This document shows positions 34,636-47,117 of a stretch of DNA of 64,000 nucleotides, in pieces. The translations under genes and the position numbers were made by a program. Source of the stretch: Stereocaulon alpinum (Eukaryota > Ascomycota > Lecanoromycetes > Lecanorales > Stereocaulaceae); contig JAEUBA010000040.1 of NCBI GenBank assembly GCA_018257865.1, forward strand, positions 220,255-284,254, written 5' to 3'. The notes below the pieces were generated by a model that was given only the letters and a program-made list of their open reading frames with translations, made no database searches and was not told the DNA's origin. Positions within the stretch are counted from its first letter, which is position 1, and each line of letters opens with the position of its first letter.

Positions 34636-37251
34636 CTACCCGCCCCTAGGTCGATCCGGATGCGCCGTGCGCATGTGTGCCCTCATCTCCTTACGGCTCG
34701 AAAATGGAACCCCAGCATATCTGTGGCAATTGCGGTACCGGCAGAGGTAGACGTATTGATTTCCCGTTCCGCCATTATCGTCTGAACTGCTGCTATCCCA
34801 GGAGCAAGTGTCATAGTCATTAAAGCCCTGCCTGCCCGTCCGAGCGCGTACCGTAGAGGTGGTGGAGGCTTTGGAGGGCGAAGACCTGTCATGTGAGACT
34901 ATTGGGGCTGGTGATACGGTAGACAAATGGTCTGATCTTCTGGCGAGTGGGGGCCTACTTGCAGAGCGACTGACAGTGTGTGGTGGCTCCGAGGGGGGAT
35001 TTACGCTCTGTGACAGCGGATGTGGCGGAGGAGTCTCAGAGGACGAGACGTCACTGCTAGTCGGTGTATACAGTGGAGACGAAGGTGCGAGTGGTTCTGA
35101 GAATTTGACTGATTTTCGACGCGTGGATGATGACTTCTTCAGATCATTGTCCGGCTTGATTGCGAAGATCTTGCGAATGCCTGCGGGCTCGCGCGCGTTT
35201 GTGGTGGGCGGATCCCTGAGCGACTCTCGAGGCCTCAGCCTCTCATACGATCCTGGCTTGCTCATTGATGGAGAAAGATGTCCGGAGTTGACGCCATTAT
35301 CGTGTGAGTTGGTGGTCCCGTTGGTAGTGATATCCGACACTGCTCGAAAGTCTGGAGCCTGATTTACCTCAGCCATTGGCTTTTGTGCGTGCGCCAGCCT
35401 CTCGGACGAACAAGGTGGTCTCGAGAAATAGTCATTATTGGCGCCTTTGCTGCTCTTGTGCACATTGATGAAAGACTGATCTATGTTCTTTTTTACAGGG
35501 AAACTCTGGCCTACAGAGGACGATGGTCCACCACTGGCCTCGAGACAATGTTTTGGAGCATCTGTATGGTTGCTAGATGGCCCGGGTGTTATCACAATAG
35601 GCTCATCGCTATGGGAAGTGTGGTAACCAGATTCTTCAGGCTTAAGGTGCTCGTCCTCGACAGTAGCCGCGAACTTGGCCTCTCTTAGGCTGCTGTGGGC
35701 TTGAGTAGAGTCGTCTCCATTCAGGCTTTCCTTAGCGGTTTCATGGTGGACACTCTCGGTGCAGTCCTCTGTGGCGGATGGGAGGGTGACTGTATGAATG
35801 AGAATCAGATTTCAGGAGTATACGGCAAGGGGTAACAGACCTGGGACCATATTGTTCATCCATGCTGGCTTCTGCTCTCTAACAGCGTTGCCAACTAATT
35901 TTGGTCGGTTCAACCCACGCAAACAATCGTCACCATCTAGAGAAGGCGTCATAGACGTGGAATCATCGTCACTGGTAGAGACGCTGGACAGACTTTGAAT
36001 ATCCGCTTCCATAATATCTCTTGGCTTCTCTTTGCTTCCCAAGCTTCGCACATGACCTACGGAGTCATTCATGACTACACACCGGCCATCTTCGAAGGAA
36101 TGGACGACAGCGACTCTGGTCGGAGACTCCTCGGGTTTTGATACACATGGTGGACATAGGCTTGCAGGCTGAATTTTCTGGGCCTCTAGTCCAAGTGATT
36201 GCTGTTTGCCCTTCGTTTGTGAGGGCGAATCCATGTTAGACCTTGTAAGGGTCGCATGCTCCGGCCATGCGTCCGCGGATCTATGGCGGGACTCATTCTG
36301 GTCAATGCTTTTTCTGCTAAGATCCTGAACTGGGAAATACCCATTGTAGTGTTGAGTCTCCATTGATGTTCTAGGTATTGTGGGCTTCGTTGTGTCAAAC
36401 GATCTTGTGGAGGATGAGGTAGGCGGGCCATGGTTTTCGACTTTGCCATCCAAACGGACTGGGGGAGCAACCGGTTGGCGTCGGCAGTAATGACTTTCCC
36501 GATCAAATTGTCCATTAATACTTTGTGCATCAGAACTATTGTCGTTCCTAGTGGTGGCTCGAGGTCGAGCATAGGATGGGACATACTCAAGTCTTGGCGT
36601 GCTGCGGGTTGTACTGGGGACAATGCCAGACTCGAATTCCGACAAGGGGCGGCTATTTCTGCTTATGGCGTACGCGCCTGAAGAGCGCTCCGAGGCGTTG
36701 AGGGATTGGGTTGGAGTAACGTCAGAAGCTCTCCTTACTGGACATTGGAGGACAACATAAACCGAGACTGTCCTTTTCTTCCGTCGCCTTGATGTCTTGT
36801 GCTTGGAATCATGTTTTCGATTGTACGTTTTGCCATTCTCTGGCTCTTCAATCTGGACGTAATCTCGTTCCAATTTGAGTGCCACTAATTCGTATGTAGA
36901 TCCTGACTCGCTCATACTCCGCTCATGAATAAGTTTGTAGATCATTGCCCGCTTAGCGTTATTGATTCGAAGACTACAAAGTTCTTCTGTGGCTGTGATG
37001 CCGCTTTTTCTCTGCTTGGCGACCTGATCGTAGAGGTCGTCCTGACTGACTGGGAGCTTCATTGGTCGTGCACGTATCCACCTGTCCTCACATGGACTGT
37101 GGTCTGACGGAATGAACAGATAGCCTTCGTAGATGGCAGGATAGAAAGCATTGTTTGTGACTGGACCGTTTGTTGAAGGTCCGTAGCCATGAAAGGTGTG
37201 ACGGATGGGAAAGCTGGGACGGCCGCATCTCATGTCATTGGCATTCGCCAT
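34636..37251 (-). CDS. large Ser-rich protein with C-terminal C2H2-like finger
   Basis: Two exons (37251–35841, 35789–34636) with a 51-nt intron keep frame and give 854 residues. I start at MANANDMRCGRPSFPIRHTF; an open frame continues 49 codons upstream without an obvious better ATG. The N-terminal 150 residues look folded and basic (FYPAIYEGYLFIPSDHSPCE, RWIRARPMKLPVSQDDLYDQ, ELCSLRINNAKRAMIYKLIH, then ALKLERDYVQIEE) and are followed by a K/R-rich nuclear-type signal (SRRRKKR). The middle is long, Ser/Pro/Thr-rich and probably disordered, with KSVKFSEPL resembling a PP1-docking RVxF-type motif. The end is CRYRNCHRYAGVPFSSRKEM followed by RAHMRTAHPD: a single C-x4-C…H-x4-H finger. A DNA- or RNA-associated regulator is inferred; I do not recognise the family. 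Confidence 0.75.
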
Positions 37252-38970
37252 GATGTTGTATGAAGATGTAGATCTTTCTGAAAGTGTTTCGGTTGAAGGG
37301 GGGAACGACCAGTCACAGAACCTCGTTAGGCACAAATGTGAGTTGGTGTTTGCTATGGCTCGCATAAGTTCGATGGAGGAACGGGCTAAAAGTGTCAAAC
37401 AGGCGAGTAGAAGGACTAGAGATATCAGGGTCGAGGAGGCATCACAATATTGATTAAGGACTAAAGAGGGAGGCTCATCGACGTCATTTGATCACAAAGC
37501 CCGATTCGTTACCATTGAGCCTCATTGGGACCCTTTGCATGATTAGAGCCCCACCGTTTTCGTGGAAAGGCAACCCACAACCTTGGTTCCAATCGAAGCG
37601 TAACCGTCCCCAAGGCACCTTAATTGAACGAACGTTCTCCCAGACACTGATAACATGCGAAGGCATTACCATTCACAAGGACATTAGAAGATCAGTATGC
37701 TGGGCAACAACACAATTACGAGAGTGGTTCTCTAAATCGTTAAAATGTGAATCCAAAAATCAAGTGGGGAATCAACGAAAGCCTACTACTGGTGACATCT
37801 CCAAAGACGTCTCCACAAGTTGTTGTGGAGCATGATCGCCCTCTTTTATAGCGGCCGTCGCCGGTCTGCATGATGCTTAGTCCCCACCGAGGCCGCAGGG
37901 ACAGCTGGACGGTCCCAAAGCCATGGTTAAGGTCCGTTGATCCCGATAATAGATATCTTGGTGGCATGACAGTTGCGTCTCATAGTGATGGCGCAAATGC
38001 CTCTAGTATGCTACGAACTTTGTTGAGGAAAGCTCTCCGTGTTCGGAGGAAGGGGAGAAAGGACGTGTGAGGACGACTTGATGCGTCTGCGCGCTATTTT
38101 AGTGTGTCTTGGCGGAATTTCAATATCTTCGACCAGCCCACGTTCTCGGGAGTGATGATACAGTATCGTTGTCGGCCAATTGCATTCAGGAGTATTGCTT
38201 CGTCTAGCAAACGAAGCTTGAACCCGATTCGAAGGACGAATGTGGAATTGATACCCGCAGAGCCTCAACCACGTTGTCTTCATGCTAATTCATACTGCGC
38301 GAGCGTTGCAGGTCCTGAAGCAAGATAATATTTTCAGCAGCATAGCCTAGCTCCCATGGTCTTAGTGATTCCAAGCCTAGACAGGAGTCGGTGAACGATG
38401 AGGACGAAGGCGTCAATCTCATATTTGAGCACTGTTCGGCCAATCAGGACGGTCCCTATTTGGGTCGATGCTTGACCGGATACTGGCACTGAGCCAGACG
38501 GGGATTTCCATTTTTGAGGCTCAAACGGGGCGTTGAATTTTGCATGGAAGCACCCACCCGCCGAGCCTCACATGTGGATCGCTAGAGAAGCGATGATTGG
38601 AAGAAGTGATACTTAACCAGCCCTTTCAGAAGGTATGCGCCTTGTCGAGATTCCGAGCTTGCACTTGTCAGTAACATTCGGGCGTGCGATGGGGAAGCAT
38701 GATCTTGTGATCTAAAGCAGGGGCCCGCGGTACTATCGGTAGCTGAGAGTGATAATCTGAAGATTGCATTTCCTATTCGACGAAAATAGAGAAGAGATAA
38801 GTGAACGACGAGGCTGACAGAACAAGCAAGGGTCTCCATCCTCTTCGAAGTTGTTTTGGACAGCTATATTGGCCGTCTATCCAAGTCATGTGTTGTAACG
38901 TGTGCTCAGCGATCGTCGTCATCATGTAGCTCGTGATGATTGACAAAGCAGCTGGAGTAAAACACCACGA
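37252..38970. other. intergenic
   Basis: About 1.7 kb between the finger-protein start and the ADE6 stop. Only short overlapping frames on both strands; nothing supportable. Confidence 0.5.
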
Positions 38971-41900
38971 CTACCCTACCCACCGCCTCGCACTCTGAAA
39001 CACCCTGATCCAAGGGCCGGTCTGGCCCCACTCTCCGTGTTCCCGATCCGGCGCCCAGCTACCCACTCCACTTAGAATCGTCCTTTCACAATGAGGCATA
39101 AGTGCCAACACTCTCCCATCCGGGCTTCTTACTCCTGCGATCCCCAGCGGGCTACCGTTGGGATTCGCGGGATATTGCTCTGTGGGTTTTAGGTAATTGT
39201 CCACATAGCGTATTGATACCTGCTGATCAGCCAGTAGCTGTTCAGCTGCAGCGGCATCGGAGGGGGCGTCAAAGGAGGCGCGACCTTCGCCATGGGCTGT
39301 TGCTATGGGCATGGTTGCTGTCATGGGGTCAGATTGTATCGGTAAGGGGCCACGAGAGGAGAACTTACTGCCGGCCATGCCATACAAGAAGACTGAAGGC
39401 GTACGAGGATTATCAAGAATCTCGACCATGCAGACACGCGCTTCGTATTGCTCGCTGATGTTGCGGGCGAACGTCGGCCAGTTTTGCGCTCCGGGTATCA
39501 AATCCTTTAGGCGGCTGAGGAATTGGCAGCCGTTGCATACACCTGAACATGTCTAGTCAGCCCTTGTTTCACTAAAGTTGAGGACAGGACCTTACCAAGA
39601 GTGAATGTGTCTTTACGGGCAAAAAATTCGGAGAACTCAGTCCGTGTCTCTGGATGTAACAGTACTGATTTAGCCCAGCCTTGACCAGCTCCGAGCGTGT
39701 CACCAAAGCTGAATCCTCCGCACGCCGCAAGGCCTGTTTTTAGTCAGCTTACGTCTCCAAAATCGGTAGGGTAGCGAGCTACCTTTAAACATGGAGAGCG
39801 ATACTCTGCCGGAAATGATGTCTGTCATGTGAACGTCCACAGCCGAGAATCCAGCACAGTCGAAGGCAAAAGCCATCTCTGCTTGACCATTGACGCCTTG
39901 TTCTCGCAGGATAGCGACTCGAGGCTTGGAAAAGGAAAGCCGATTAGAAAGTGATGTTGCGAAAGAGAGGATGTTGGCTGATGGCTTAAAGGTCAGGTTG
40001 AAGGAGAGACCTGGGTCAGAAGAGTCTATAATCGAAGCATATTCTACATCGGCGCATTGGGGATTGTCTCGGAGGCGCTGCATTTGGTGGGACGTCGCTG
40101 ACCAGCGCTGTTGAAGTTCAGGGCGCTTGGCTTGGTAGACAAGCGTTGCGCCGTGATAGATGGTAAGATATTGGTCAGAAGCAGATGGTACACGGCCTAT
40201 CTTCTTAATTAGACCTTGGGGGGGTCCACATGTTGCAAACGCTCTGTGAAAGTTAATCTCGTCTGCTTTTCGGACTTGAAATACCTGAAAGACGGATCAG
40301 TATTACGCTCTCGCAAATAGGATGATGTTCCCAGAGGAGACGTACCGCTCCGAGTTCCTCATTGAACAATGTCTCAACGATAGCGGAACTTTGCGTGCCA
40401 CGACACAAGTCATCCAGCATGATGTTCATCCCACACCTTCCAGCAAACATCATTTCGACGAGTGTGGTGAACAGTCCGCCGTCAGATCGATCGTGATACC
40501 TGTATGTATAAGCCGATGAATATGAAAAGTTTTCAGGGATGCCTTACGCAAGAACGATCTCAGATTCGTGGAGCTGCTCCATAGCATCGAAGTAGTCCTT
40601 CATGAGTTGGCAATTATGTAGATCAGGTGCAGAATCTCCAATTTGGCCTCCAAAGACCTGGGCAAGAGCGGAGCCGCCGAGAGCCTTCCGGCCCTCAGCA
40701 AGATCGACGAACAGCAAGACAGTCTCGCCAACATCTTCTAGGCGGCGGAGGGTAGGTGTCCAAGTGTGCTTTATATCCGCAACTGCAGCGAAAGCCGAGA
40801 CAATCAATGACAGAGGAGCAGTAACTTCCTTCGCTTCTCCAGAGGCTTGGTCCCTCCAAGAAGATTTCATGGACATGCTATCTTTTCCGACAGGGATCTT
40901 GATGCCGAGGTCGATACAAAGGTCCATAATAGCTTCCACGGCCTCATACACTACTTCATGTCAGTAGATCTATCAAGACTTTCAGTATGTGATTGGTTTA
41001 CATGCGGCACCTTCGCCGGGGTGCTTGCTGGCTGCCATCCAATTGGCCGAGAGTACTAGTCGCTCGAGGCGATCTTGCAGATGTGCAGCGGCAATATTCA
41101 AGAGCGCTTCTCCGACGGCCATACGTGCTGAAGCCGCCGGAGAAATGAGAGCTATCGTAGGCTTCTCGCCTATTGCCATGGCTTCACCGGTTTTGATGCC
41201 CATAGTTAGTGAGGTCGCGGTAACAGCACAGTCAGCCAATGGAGTCTGCCATGGGCCAACCATCTGATCTCTCGCAGTCAAACCACCAACCTGGATTAGG
41301 GTAGATCAGCAATCAGACATGAGCTTGACGATCTGCACATACTCACAGTTCGATCACCAATAGTGACCAGGAATGATTTTGAGCCAACAACAGGTAGAGC
41401 CAGCACCCTGTGCACTGCCTCAGCCAAGACAGCTTGGGAAGCCTTCTGCATGTATCTGCTCAGAGTATTGTCGAACGCGGGTAGGGGAAGTCTTCTCGAC
41501 TCCACCACCCTTGACATTTTGGGTGGTTTCCCAAACAAGACCGACATCGGGAGATCGATGGGCTTGGGGAAGTCCTGGGACTCACGATCCATGAGAACAA
41601 GTCTCTTCTCTTCATGTCCTTTGCCTACAATTGAGTAGCCACACCTAATGGCGTTAGTAAGATCGCTATCCTAGTGGTTTCGGGTAGGCAGATTGGGGAA
41701 AGACATACCTTTCTCGACTTGCGATTAGCTTGAACTTGTTCAGTCCATCTTGTGATACATTTATGACATATCTCTCCTGCGCTTCACAGCACCAGATCTG
41801 CATTGGACTCATGCCCCTATCAGCATTATCGATCTCTCGAAGCTCAAAAGTAGCTCCATTAAGAGCAGCGTCATGGACTAGTTCGGGCAAGGCGTTGGAG

Positions 41901-43453
41901 AGACCGCCGGCCCCAACATCATGTATGAATTTGATTGGATTATCGGCTCCCATAGCCCTACAGGCGTCGATGACTTCCTGCGCTCTTCTCTGAACTTCCG
42001 CGTTGCCTCTTTGCACAGATGCAAAATCCAAAGCCTCAGAACCCTGACCGGATGATAGACTTGAAGCTGCGCCTCCACCAAGACCAATGAGCATGGCAGG
42101 TCCTCCCAGTACGATTATAAAAGACCCTGGCTCCACGACGCTCGGATCTTTGAGAGCTTGGGTAGGTCTAACGGTCCCTACTCCTCCAGCTAACATTATT
42201 GGCTTGTGGTAGCCTCTGATTTCCGTTCTTCCGTCACCAATGGGCACCGCTGTTAGGAGGGTACGAAAATAGCCTGTAATGCATGGTCTTCCAAACTCAT
42301 TGTTGAAAGCTGCGCTACCGATGGGTGCTTCAAGCATGATGTCTAGAGCACTGGCAATGTGCGCTGGTTTGCCTTCGTCCCGCTCCCATGGCTGCTCAAA
42401 TCCCGGGATCAAGAGATCAGAGACACTGAAGCCGCAGAGACCAGCCTTGGGCTTTGAGCCGCGGCCAACAGCGCCTTCGTCGCGAATCTCTCCACCAGAT
42501 CCCGTGGCCGCGCCTGGAAACGGACTTACAGCCGTTGGGTGGTTGTGGGTCTCGACCTTGGCAAGGAAGTGAACAATCTCGTGGGTCTGTTTCCATTCTC
42601 CGGTGTAAACTGAAGGGGACCAGAAGCTTCCACGTGTCCCTTCGAGGACAGCTGCGTTGTCGCTATAAGCGCTGATAACATGATTCGGATTCCTTTCGTG
42701 GGTTTCTCGGATCATCTGGAATAGCGAGTGCGGTTTCTTGACACCATCAATGGTCCACGAAGCGTTAAATTGCTTGTGACGACAGTGCTCTGAGTTTACC
42801 TGCGCAAACATAAAGAGCTCTGTGTCCAAAGGCGATCTATCCAACGTACGGTATGCATTAATCAGATATTCTATTTCGGATTCATCGAGGGCCAATCCGA
42901 GAGCTTTGTTGGCTTCTTGGAGTGCTTGACGAGGATCATTATTCTTCTCGGACAGAGATATGATCTTTGCTGGAGTGGGGGTACCTTCCGCGAACATCTC
43001 CTCCAGGTCAGGCAAGTGATCTTGCAATGTCTCCGTCATTTCATCATATAGCAGCCGAGCGGCTATTCTTGTGTCATATTCGTTCTTAGAAGTAATAGTA
43101 ACGATCGTGCCCCTTTCAATGCGTTTGATGGCATTCCCAAAGCCGCAGACCTGCGAAATACTTGTTGCCTTAGAACTCCATGGTGAGATAGTGCCCACTC
43201 TAGGGGTCACGAAGAGCGTAGTGATGTCGGCCTCATCTGCAGCTGATTCTTCAAAAGTCTGGTCGCCGTATGCGAGAAGCTGGTCCAATGCTTCTGTATT
43301 ATAATTTGGAACATTTCCGTCTTTGTTTCCGTAAAGAGCAACGTAGTGAACATATCTGGCTCGTACGTCATCAACACCAAGCCTCTCCACGACAAGCCGC
43401 CTGCGGAAATCGGAGAGGGCACTAGATCCAAGAATAGTGAGATATTGATCCAT
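38971..43453 (-). CDS. ADE6: phosphoribosylformylglycinamidine synthase
   Basis: About 1350 residues in several exons (largest 43453–about 41709; later blocks at 41592–41296, 41281–40982, 40951–40544, 40083–39700, 39501–38971 approximate exons). This is the large single-chain FGAM synthase (PurL with fused amidotransferase), fourth step of purine synthesis: FGAR + Gln + ATP to FGAM, in the cytosol. Seen: N-terminal PurS-like region; linker LDESEIEYLINAYRTLDRSP; FAQVNSEHCRHKQFNA active-site block; VETHNHPTAVSPFPGAATGS; GGPAMLIGLGGGAASS; second synthetase half with KDSMSMK; and a class-I glutamine amidotransferase end with the nucleophile Cys in CNGCQFLSRLKDLIP and the His in LMPHCERT. The last exon ends RVFQSARRWVG, typical. 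All catalytic blocks look intact. Confidence 0.96.
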
Positions 43454-44336
43454 GATAGCTCAAGAGAAAGTATATGTTGAAGTAGAATCTGGACCACTCC
43501 AGAATCTCATGCTAACGTTTGGACCAGAATTCGGCGTGATATCCAAGCCGAAGATGGCAAATCGACCCTACGACTAAATCATTGAAACAAATGCCACTTA
43601 TGTGCGGTGAAAATAAAAGGTTCGCTCATGATAGCCCCACATGGAATTCTCCACAGCGCATAGAGGATCACGTGGAATTCTTCTTCAAGGATTGGTGCAG
43701 TATCTAGAGAATCACACAATGAGGGTAAGACTGCAAAAGTGGGACGGCGCGGACTCAGACTGTGCAAACAGTAGAGAGGCACGACTTCGCAGACTTCTTT
43801 CGAAAGACCTTGTGGCAGATGTTCTGACCCTTGAGAGATTCTTGGTCGCGGAATAGTCAAGCAACAAGGGCATAACAATGCAATATCATACTTTGGTCCC
43901 CACTGAGACGATTTTCTGTGGCTTAGTTCCGAAGGCTTAACTCCATGCCAAGACTTTCTCATGTCCATGGGACCCACCAAATCAATCTCTCCTCCGTTTG
44001 TACCCATTTCAAAGAGTATCTATGCATTGCTTATTCTGTTACCAAAGCGTTTTGTGAGAGTGGAAAGCCATCATGGCATGTGTACATACGTCGCTCATGG
44101 CATCATACCGAGAGTGGAAACTCCCATCAATCTAGTTATCCAATCGGTACACAATTCGGATTATGAGCCTTATGTCTTATTACTCAAACCTCGTTTGAAG
44201 AAAGGCCTTCAAACAACATGGATCAATATTTCACAGCAAACAACAGATCATCGATATCTTGCGCTGTGTTCCCTGCTAACAGAACCCAGGAAGTCGCAAA
44301 TGCACACCGTTTCGAACCCTAGCCATCTACCTACCC
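43454..44336. promoter_or_regulatory. ADE6 upstream region
   Basis: About 0.9 kb of non-coding DNA between the ADE6 start and the SDR stop. No site recognised; no supportable ORF. Confidence 0.45.
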
Positions 44337-45153
44337 CTACCCCTCCAATTCATGTCCCTCACGATGCCAAAATCTCCCCGTCTCCTTCAAGCCCTTTGAT
44401 TGCATAACCTTCCACAATTCTCTTGCCGCCTCCTCCGGTTCGACAGCCTCCTTCATCTGATGCGTCTTCCCACTCGTGCCCAGCCCCGTCTTCACATACC
44501 CCGGATGCATCAGTACCATCAATACCCCTTTCTCTCTCAGATCCATAGCCATGCTCTTGCCGATACTAAATAGGGCTGCTTTCGAGGCTCGATAGGCGTA
44601 GGAGCCGCCGGTGCTATTGTCTGTAATTAAGCCGACGCGGGAGGACATTAGGCCTATGCGTGGGGAAGGAGAGAGGAGAAGGGAGGGGAGGAGGGATTGG
44701 GTTAGGAGGAGCGGTCCGAATGTGTTGGTCGTGAAGGTCATCTGGAGGGTAGTGAAGGTGGTGGTTGTTAGGGAGTCGGATTCATGGGGAGCCATTATAC
44801 CTTACGAAGGTGAGGGTTAATGAGGTACTTGAGCGTGCAGTGATGGACTTCGTGATCAGGAAGCGGACACATACCAGCAACGTTGAGGAGGAGATCCAAT
44901 GGCTCGTCTTTGCAATTCTCGGCAAAGGAGTGGATCGAGCTCTCGGAGCTTAGGTCGCATTTGTAGGTTTTGCAACCAAGCTTCTTTATCTTCTCGCCAA
45001 CAGTGATGTCGAGGGCGTGAACTTCATAGCCCTGCTGCAGGTCTAGCTAGGCACATTGTCAAGTCTCTGCGAGATTACGTCTTTTAGAAGGATCTCTGCG
45101 AAGCAGTACCCTATGCCAGAGTTGGCGCCTGTTACTACGGCTGTTGAAGGCAT
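44337..45153 (-). CDS. short-chain dehydrogenase/reductase
   Basis: Three exons (45153–45079, 45034–44875, 44800–44337) with introns of 44 and 74 nt in matching phases give 232 residues, normal for a classical SDR. Seen: the NAD(P)-binding TGANSGIG at residues 8–15; a beta-2 acidic end GYEVHALDI; NVAG after beta-4; the catalytic Ser in LMSSRVGLI; and YAYRASKAAL with the catalytic Tyr and Lys. HPGYVKTGLG follows, typical of the PG-motif loop. Substrate unknown; it resembles the C-factor-like/oxidoreductase group of small fungal SDRs. The first intron is near the lower size limit. Confidence 0.85.
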
Positions 45154-45156
45154 TCT

Positions 45157-45192
45157 TTCAATATACGGCTAATTTTCAATATACGGCTAATT
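45157..45192. repeat. 18-bp tandem duplication next to the SDR start
   Basis: Two copies of ttcaatatacggctaatt back to back, directly upstream of the SDR ATG (its 5' leader on the minus strand). Confidence 0.85.
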
Positions 45193-45511
45193 GAATTCAT
45201 TGAACCACTTCAGTAGAACGCTGGAGATTACCAATATGAAACCCCTGGCTTTAGCAATTTCGTCATAAGCAGACGGAAGAGCCGGAGAAGCAGCCGAGAT
45301 GATGCATTGGAGTGGATTGGGTCACTTGTGAAGTACACGCTGCTGTGGTGGATTCGCGCTCAAGGTCAATGGTGGGAATGCTTCGAGACATAATTGAGCG
45401 ACACTTCACCACAGAGTTTCGTTCAATGGACTTGTATTGTGTATGCTTCTGCTAGCTACCTGCGAACCCGACAGATGCACGCTCGAGACCCCTTGACATT
45501 CCGTAGACCGC

Positions 45512-46814
45512 TCAGTTTTCATGCAAGATCTTCGCAAACGACTCCGCAGCCCTCTCCGGCTTGCCGTCATCCAACTTTGTGTGCCCCAGCTTCTGCTCAC
45601 TGAACGCCTTAGCGTACGGATTCAGCCTCAGCAACACTTGCCTGTTCTTTAGCGGGTTCTTCTTCTGTACACCCGCACGCTTTGTCTTAGCCTCTCCCTT
45701 CGCTGGACGCACGACAGCTTGCACTTCTGAGGAGTTGATTAGGCGGCTGATGTCGGCATTATGGACGACGTTGGTGGGGAGAAGGAAGTCCTTCTTCAGC
45801 GCAGATGGTGTAGTGGTAGAGCCGTAGATCTCGTCGAGGGCAGCGAAAGCAGAGGAAGTCCAAACAATGAAACGGCCAAGATGACCACCAGGCGCGAGCT
45901 GTAGAAGGTTGAGGGCGAAGACGGAGGAGGTTTCGACACCGGGAATGTTGCGGAAAGCACGAACAAGCTCCTTGCCGTCTTCATGCGGGTTATAGACGAT
46001 CAATGGCCCACGTCGTTGACGGTGACGACGACCTCGAAGCTTTCCCTTACCAGCACGTAGTTTACGTGATGCGTAGACTTTCTCAACGTCTGGACCTGCA
46101 CCCACTGCTTTGAGGAGTGTGACGGCTGCTGAGGTTTTGGCGATAGCGGCGCCCTCGAATGCTTTGGAGGAAATGACGAGGGGAACTTCAGGGACAGTAG
46201 ATATCTGATGACCGCGGGCAAGGAGAAGAGCGGGGACAGAGGAGGCTGCGAGGGCGGAGGTTGTAGCAAAGCGCCTGTAAGCCATTAGCAAGCGGTAAAT
46301 TAAGCTTCACCAGTTCTCAATACATACTTCTGCCCAAGATTGATCTTTTGATGCCACTTCCTCCAGACTTTGGTTGGTGCGAACATACGACCCGAGCGGC
46401 ACATGTTACCAAAGGCAGCTTGACCAGCACGGTGAGTTCCTCCACCAGACACACGGGGGATACGAGCAACAGCGCGGCCTAGCGACATAGATGTAAGTCA
46501 GGTTCTCTTGGTTCAGTATGTTTGAGCTCAGCTCTTTAAGGCTATCACTAACCAGTTCCCCACGATTCGGCTGAGGTTTGATGACCGGCTTTCTCGCTCA
46601 CGGCGTATGGTTGTCTCTTGTTCTTTGCCATTCCGGCGTGCACAGTCCTTCGCTATTTGTTAGCAATCTACGAAGGCATGCGGTATAGTCAAAGGGCGCC
46701 CTACTGGACAATATCTGGTCGAATTGGGGCTTTGAACACTGCCGGCAGCGGGTGCGTTGACCCACTGGGCGTGCCATCATGCGAAGCAATGGTGACTGTA
46801 GGACGAGTCGCCAT
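45512..46814 (-). CDS. RPL4: cytosolic large-subunit ribosomal protein uL4 (L4)
   Basis: Four exons read in phase: MATRPTVTIASHDG…FKAPIRPDIVQ from 46814; TVHAGMAKNKRQPYAVSEKA, then GHQTSAESWGTG; RAVARIPRVSGGGTHRAGQA, FGNMCRSGRMFAPTKVWRKW; and RFATTSALAASSVPALLLAR to the stop at 45512. This is the eukaryotic L4 with the extended internal loop lining the exit tunnel and the C-terminal block KKNPLKNRQVLLRLNPYAKA. The fungal C-terminal extension is short, ending FAKILHEN. The first two exons are separated by small introns, common in fungal ribosomal protein genes. It is divergent from the METTL25-like gene with about 300 bp between start codons. Confidence 0.96.
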
Positions 46815-47117
46815 CTTGCTTGCTCTAAGTTGGTATTAACTTCGCCGTGGTTGTAGGCTATAGATTGAGTCGAGATGCTAGCAAAGCGATGTGTGGAAGG
46901 CGCTAATTTCCATAGGTTTAGCTCGAAATTAGGCGAGCTTGGCTAGTGTGTCTCCGCCTCCGCCGCCGCTCGCTGATCGTTCTCCTTCGAGTATTATATG
47001 CTAGCTTTGACTATCGTAAGCCTTTCACAGACTGATACTCAAGAATGTAGACCACATGGGCTTGGAATTTGCATCATCTCTTTCAGCTCTTGAGCTATTG
47101 ACTAATAATCTCTTGGG
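46815..47117. promoter_or_regulatory. bidirectional promoter RPL4 / METTL25-like
   Basis: 303 bp between two divergent ATGs. It includes a pyrimidine/GC patch (ctccgcctccgccgccgctc near 46950–46970). A shared or back-to-back promoter is inferred from geometry. Confidence 0.55.

Noticed and set aside
34859..35362. 167-codon plus-strand frame
   Set aside because: Lies antisense to the second exon of the C2H2 protein, which has family-like features and a phase-matched intron.
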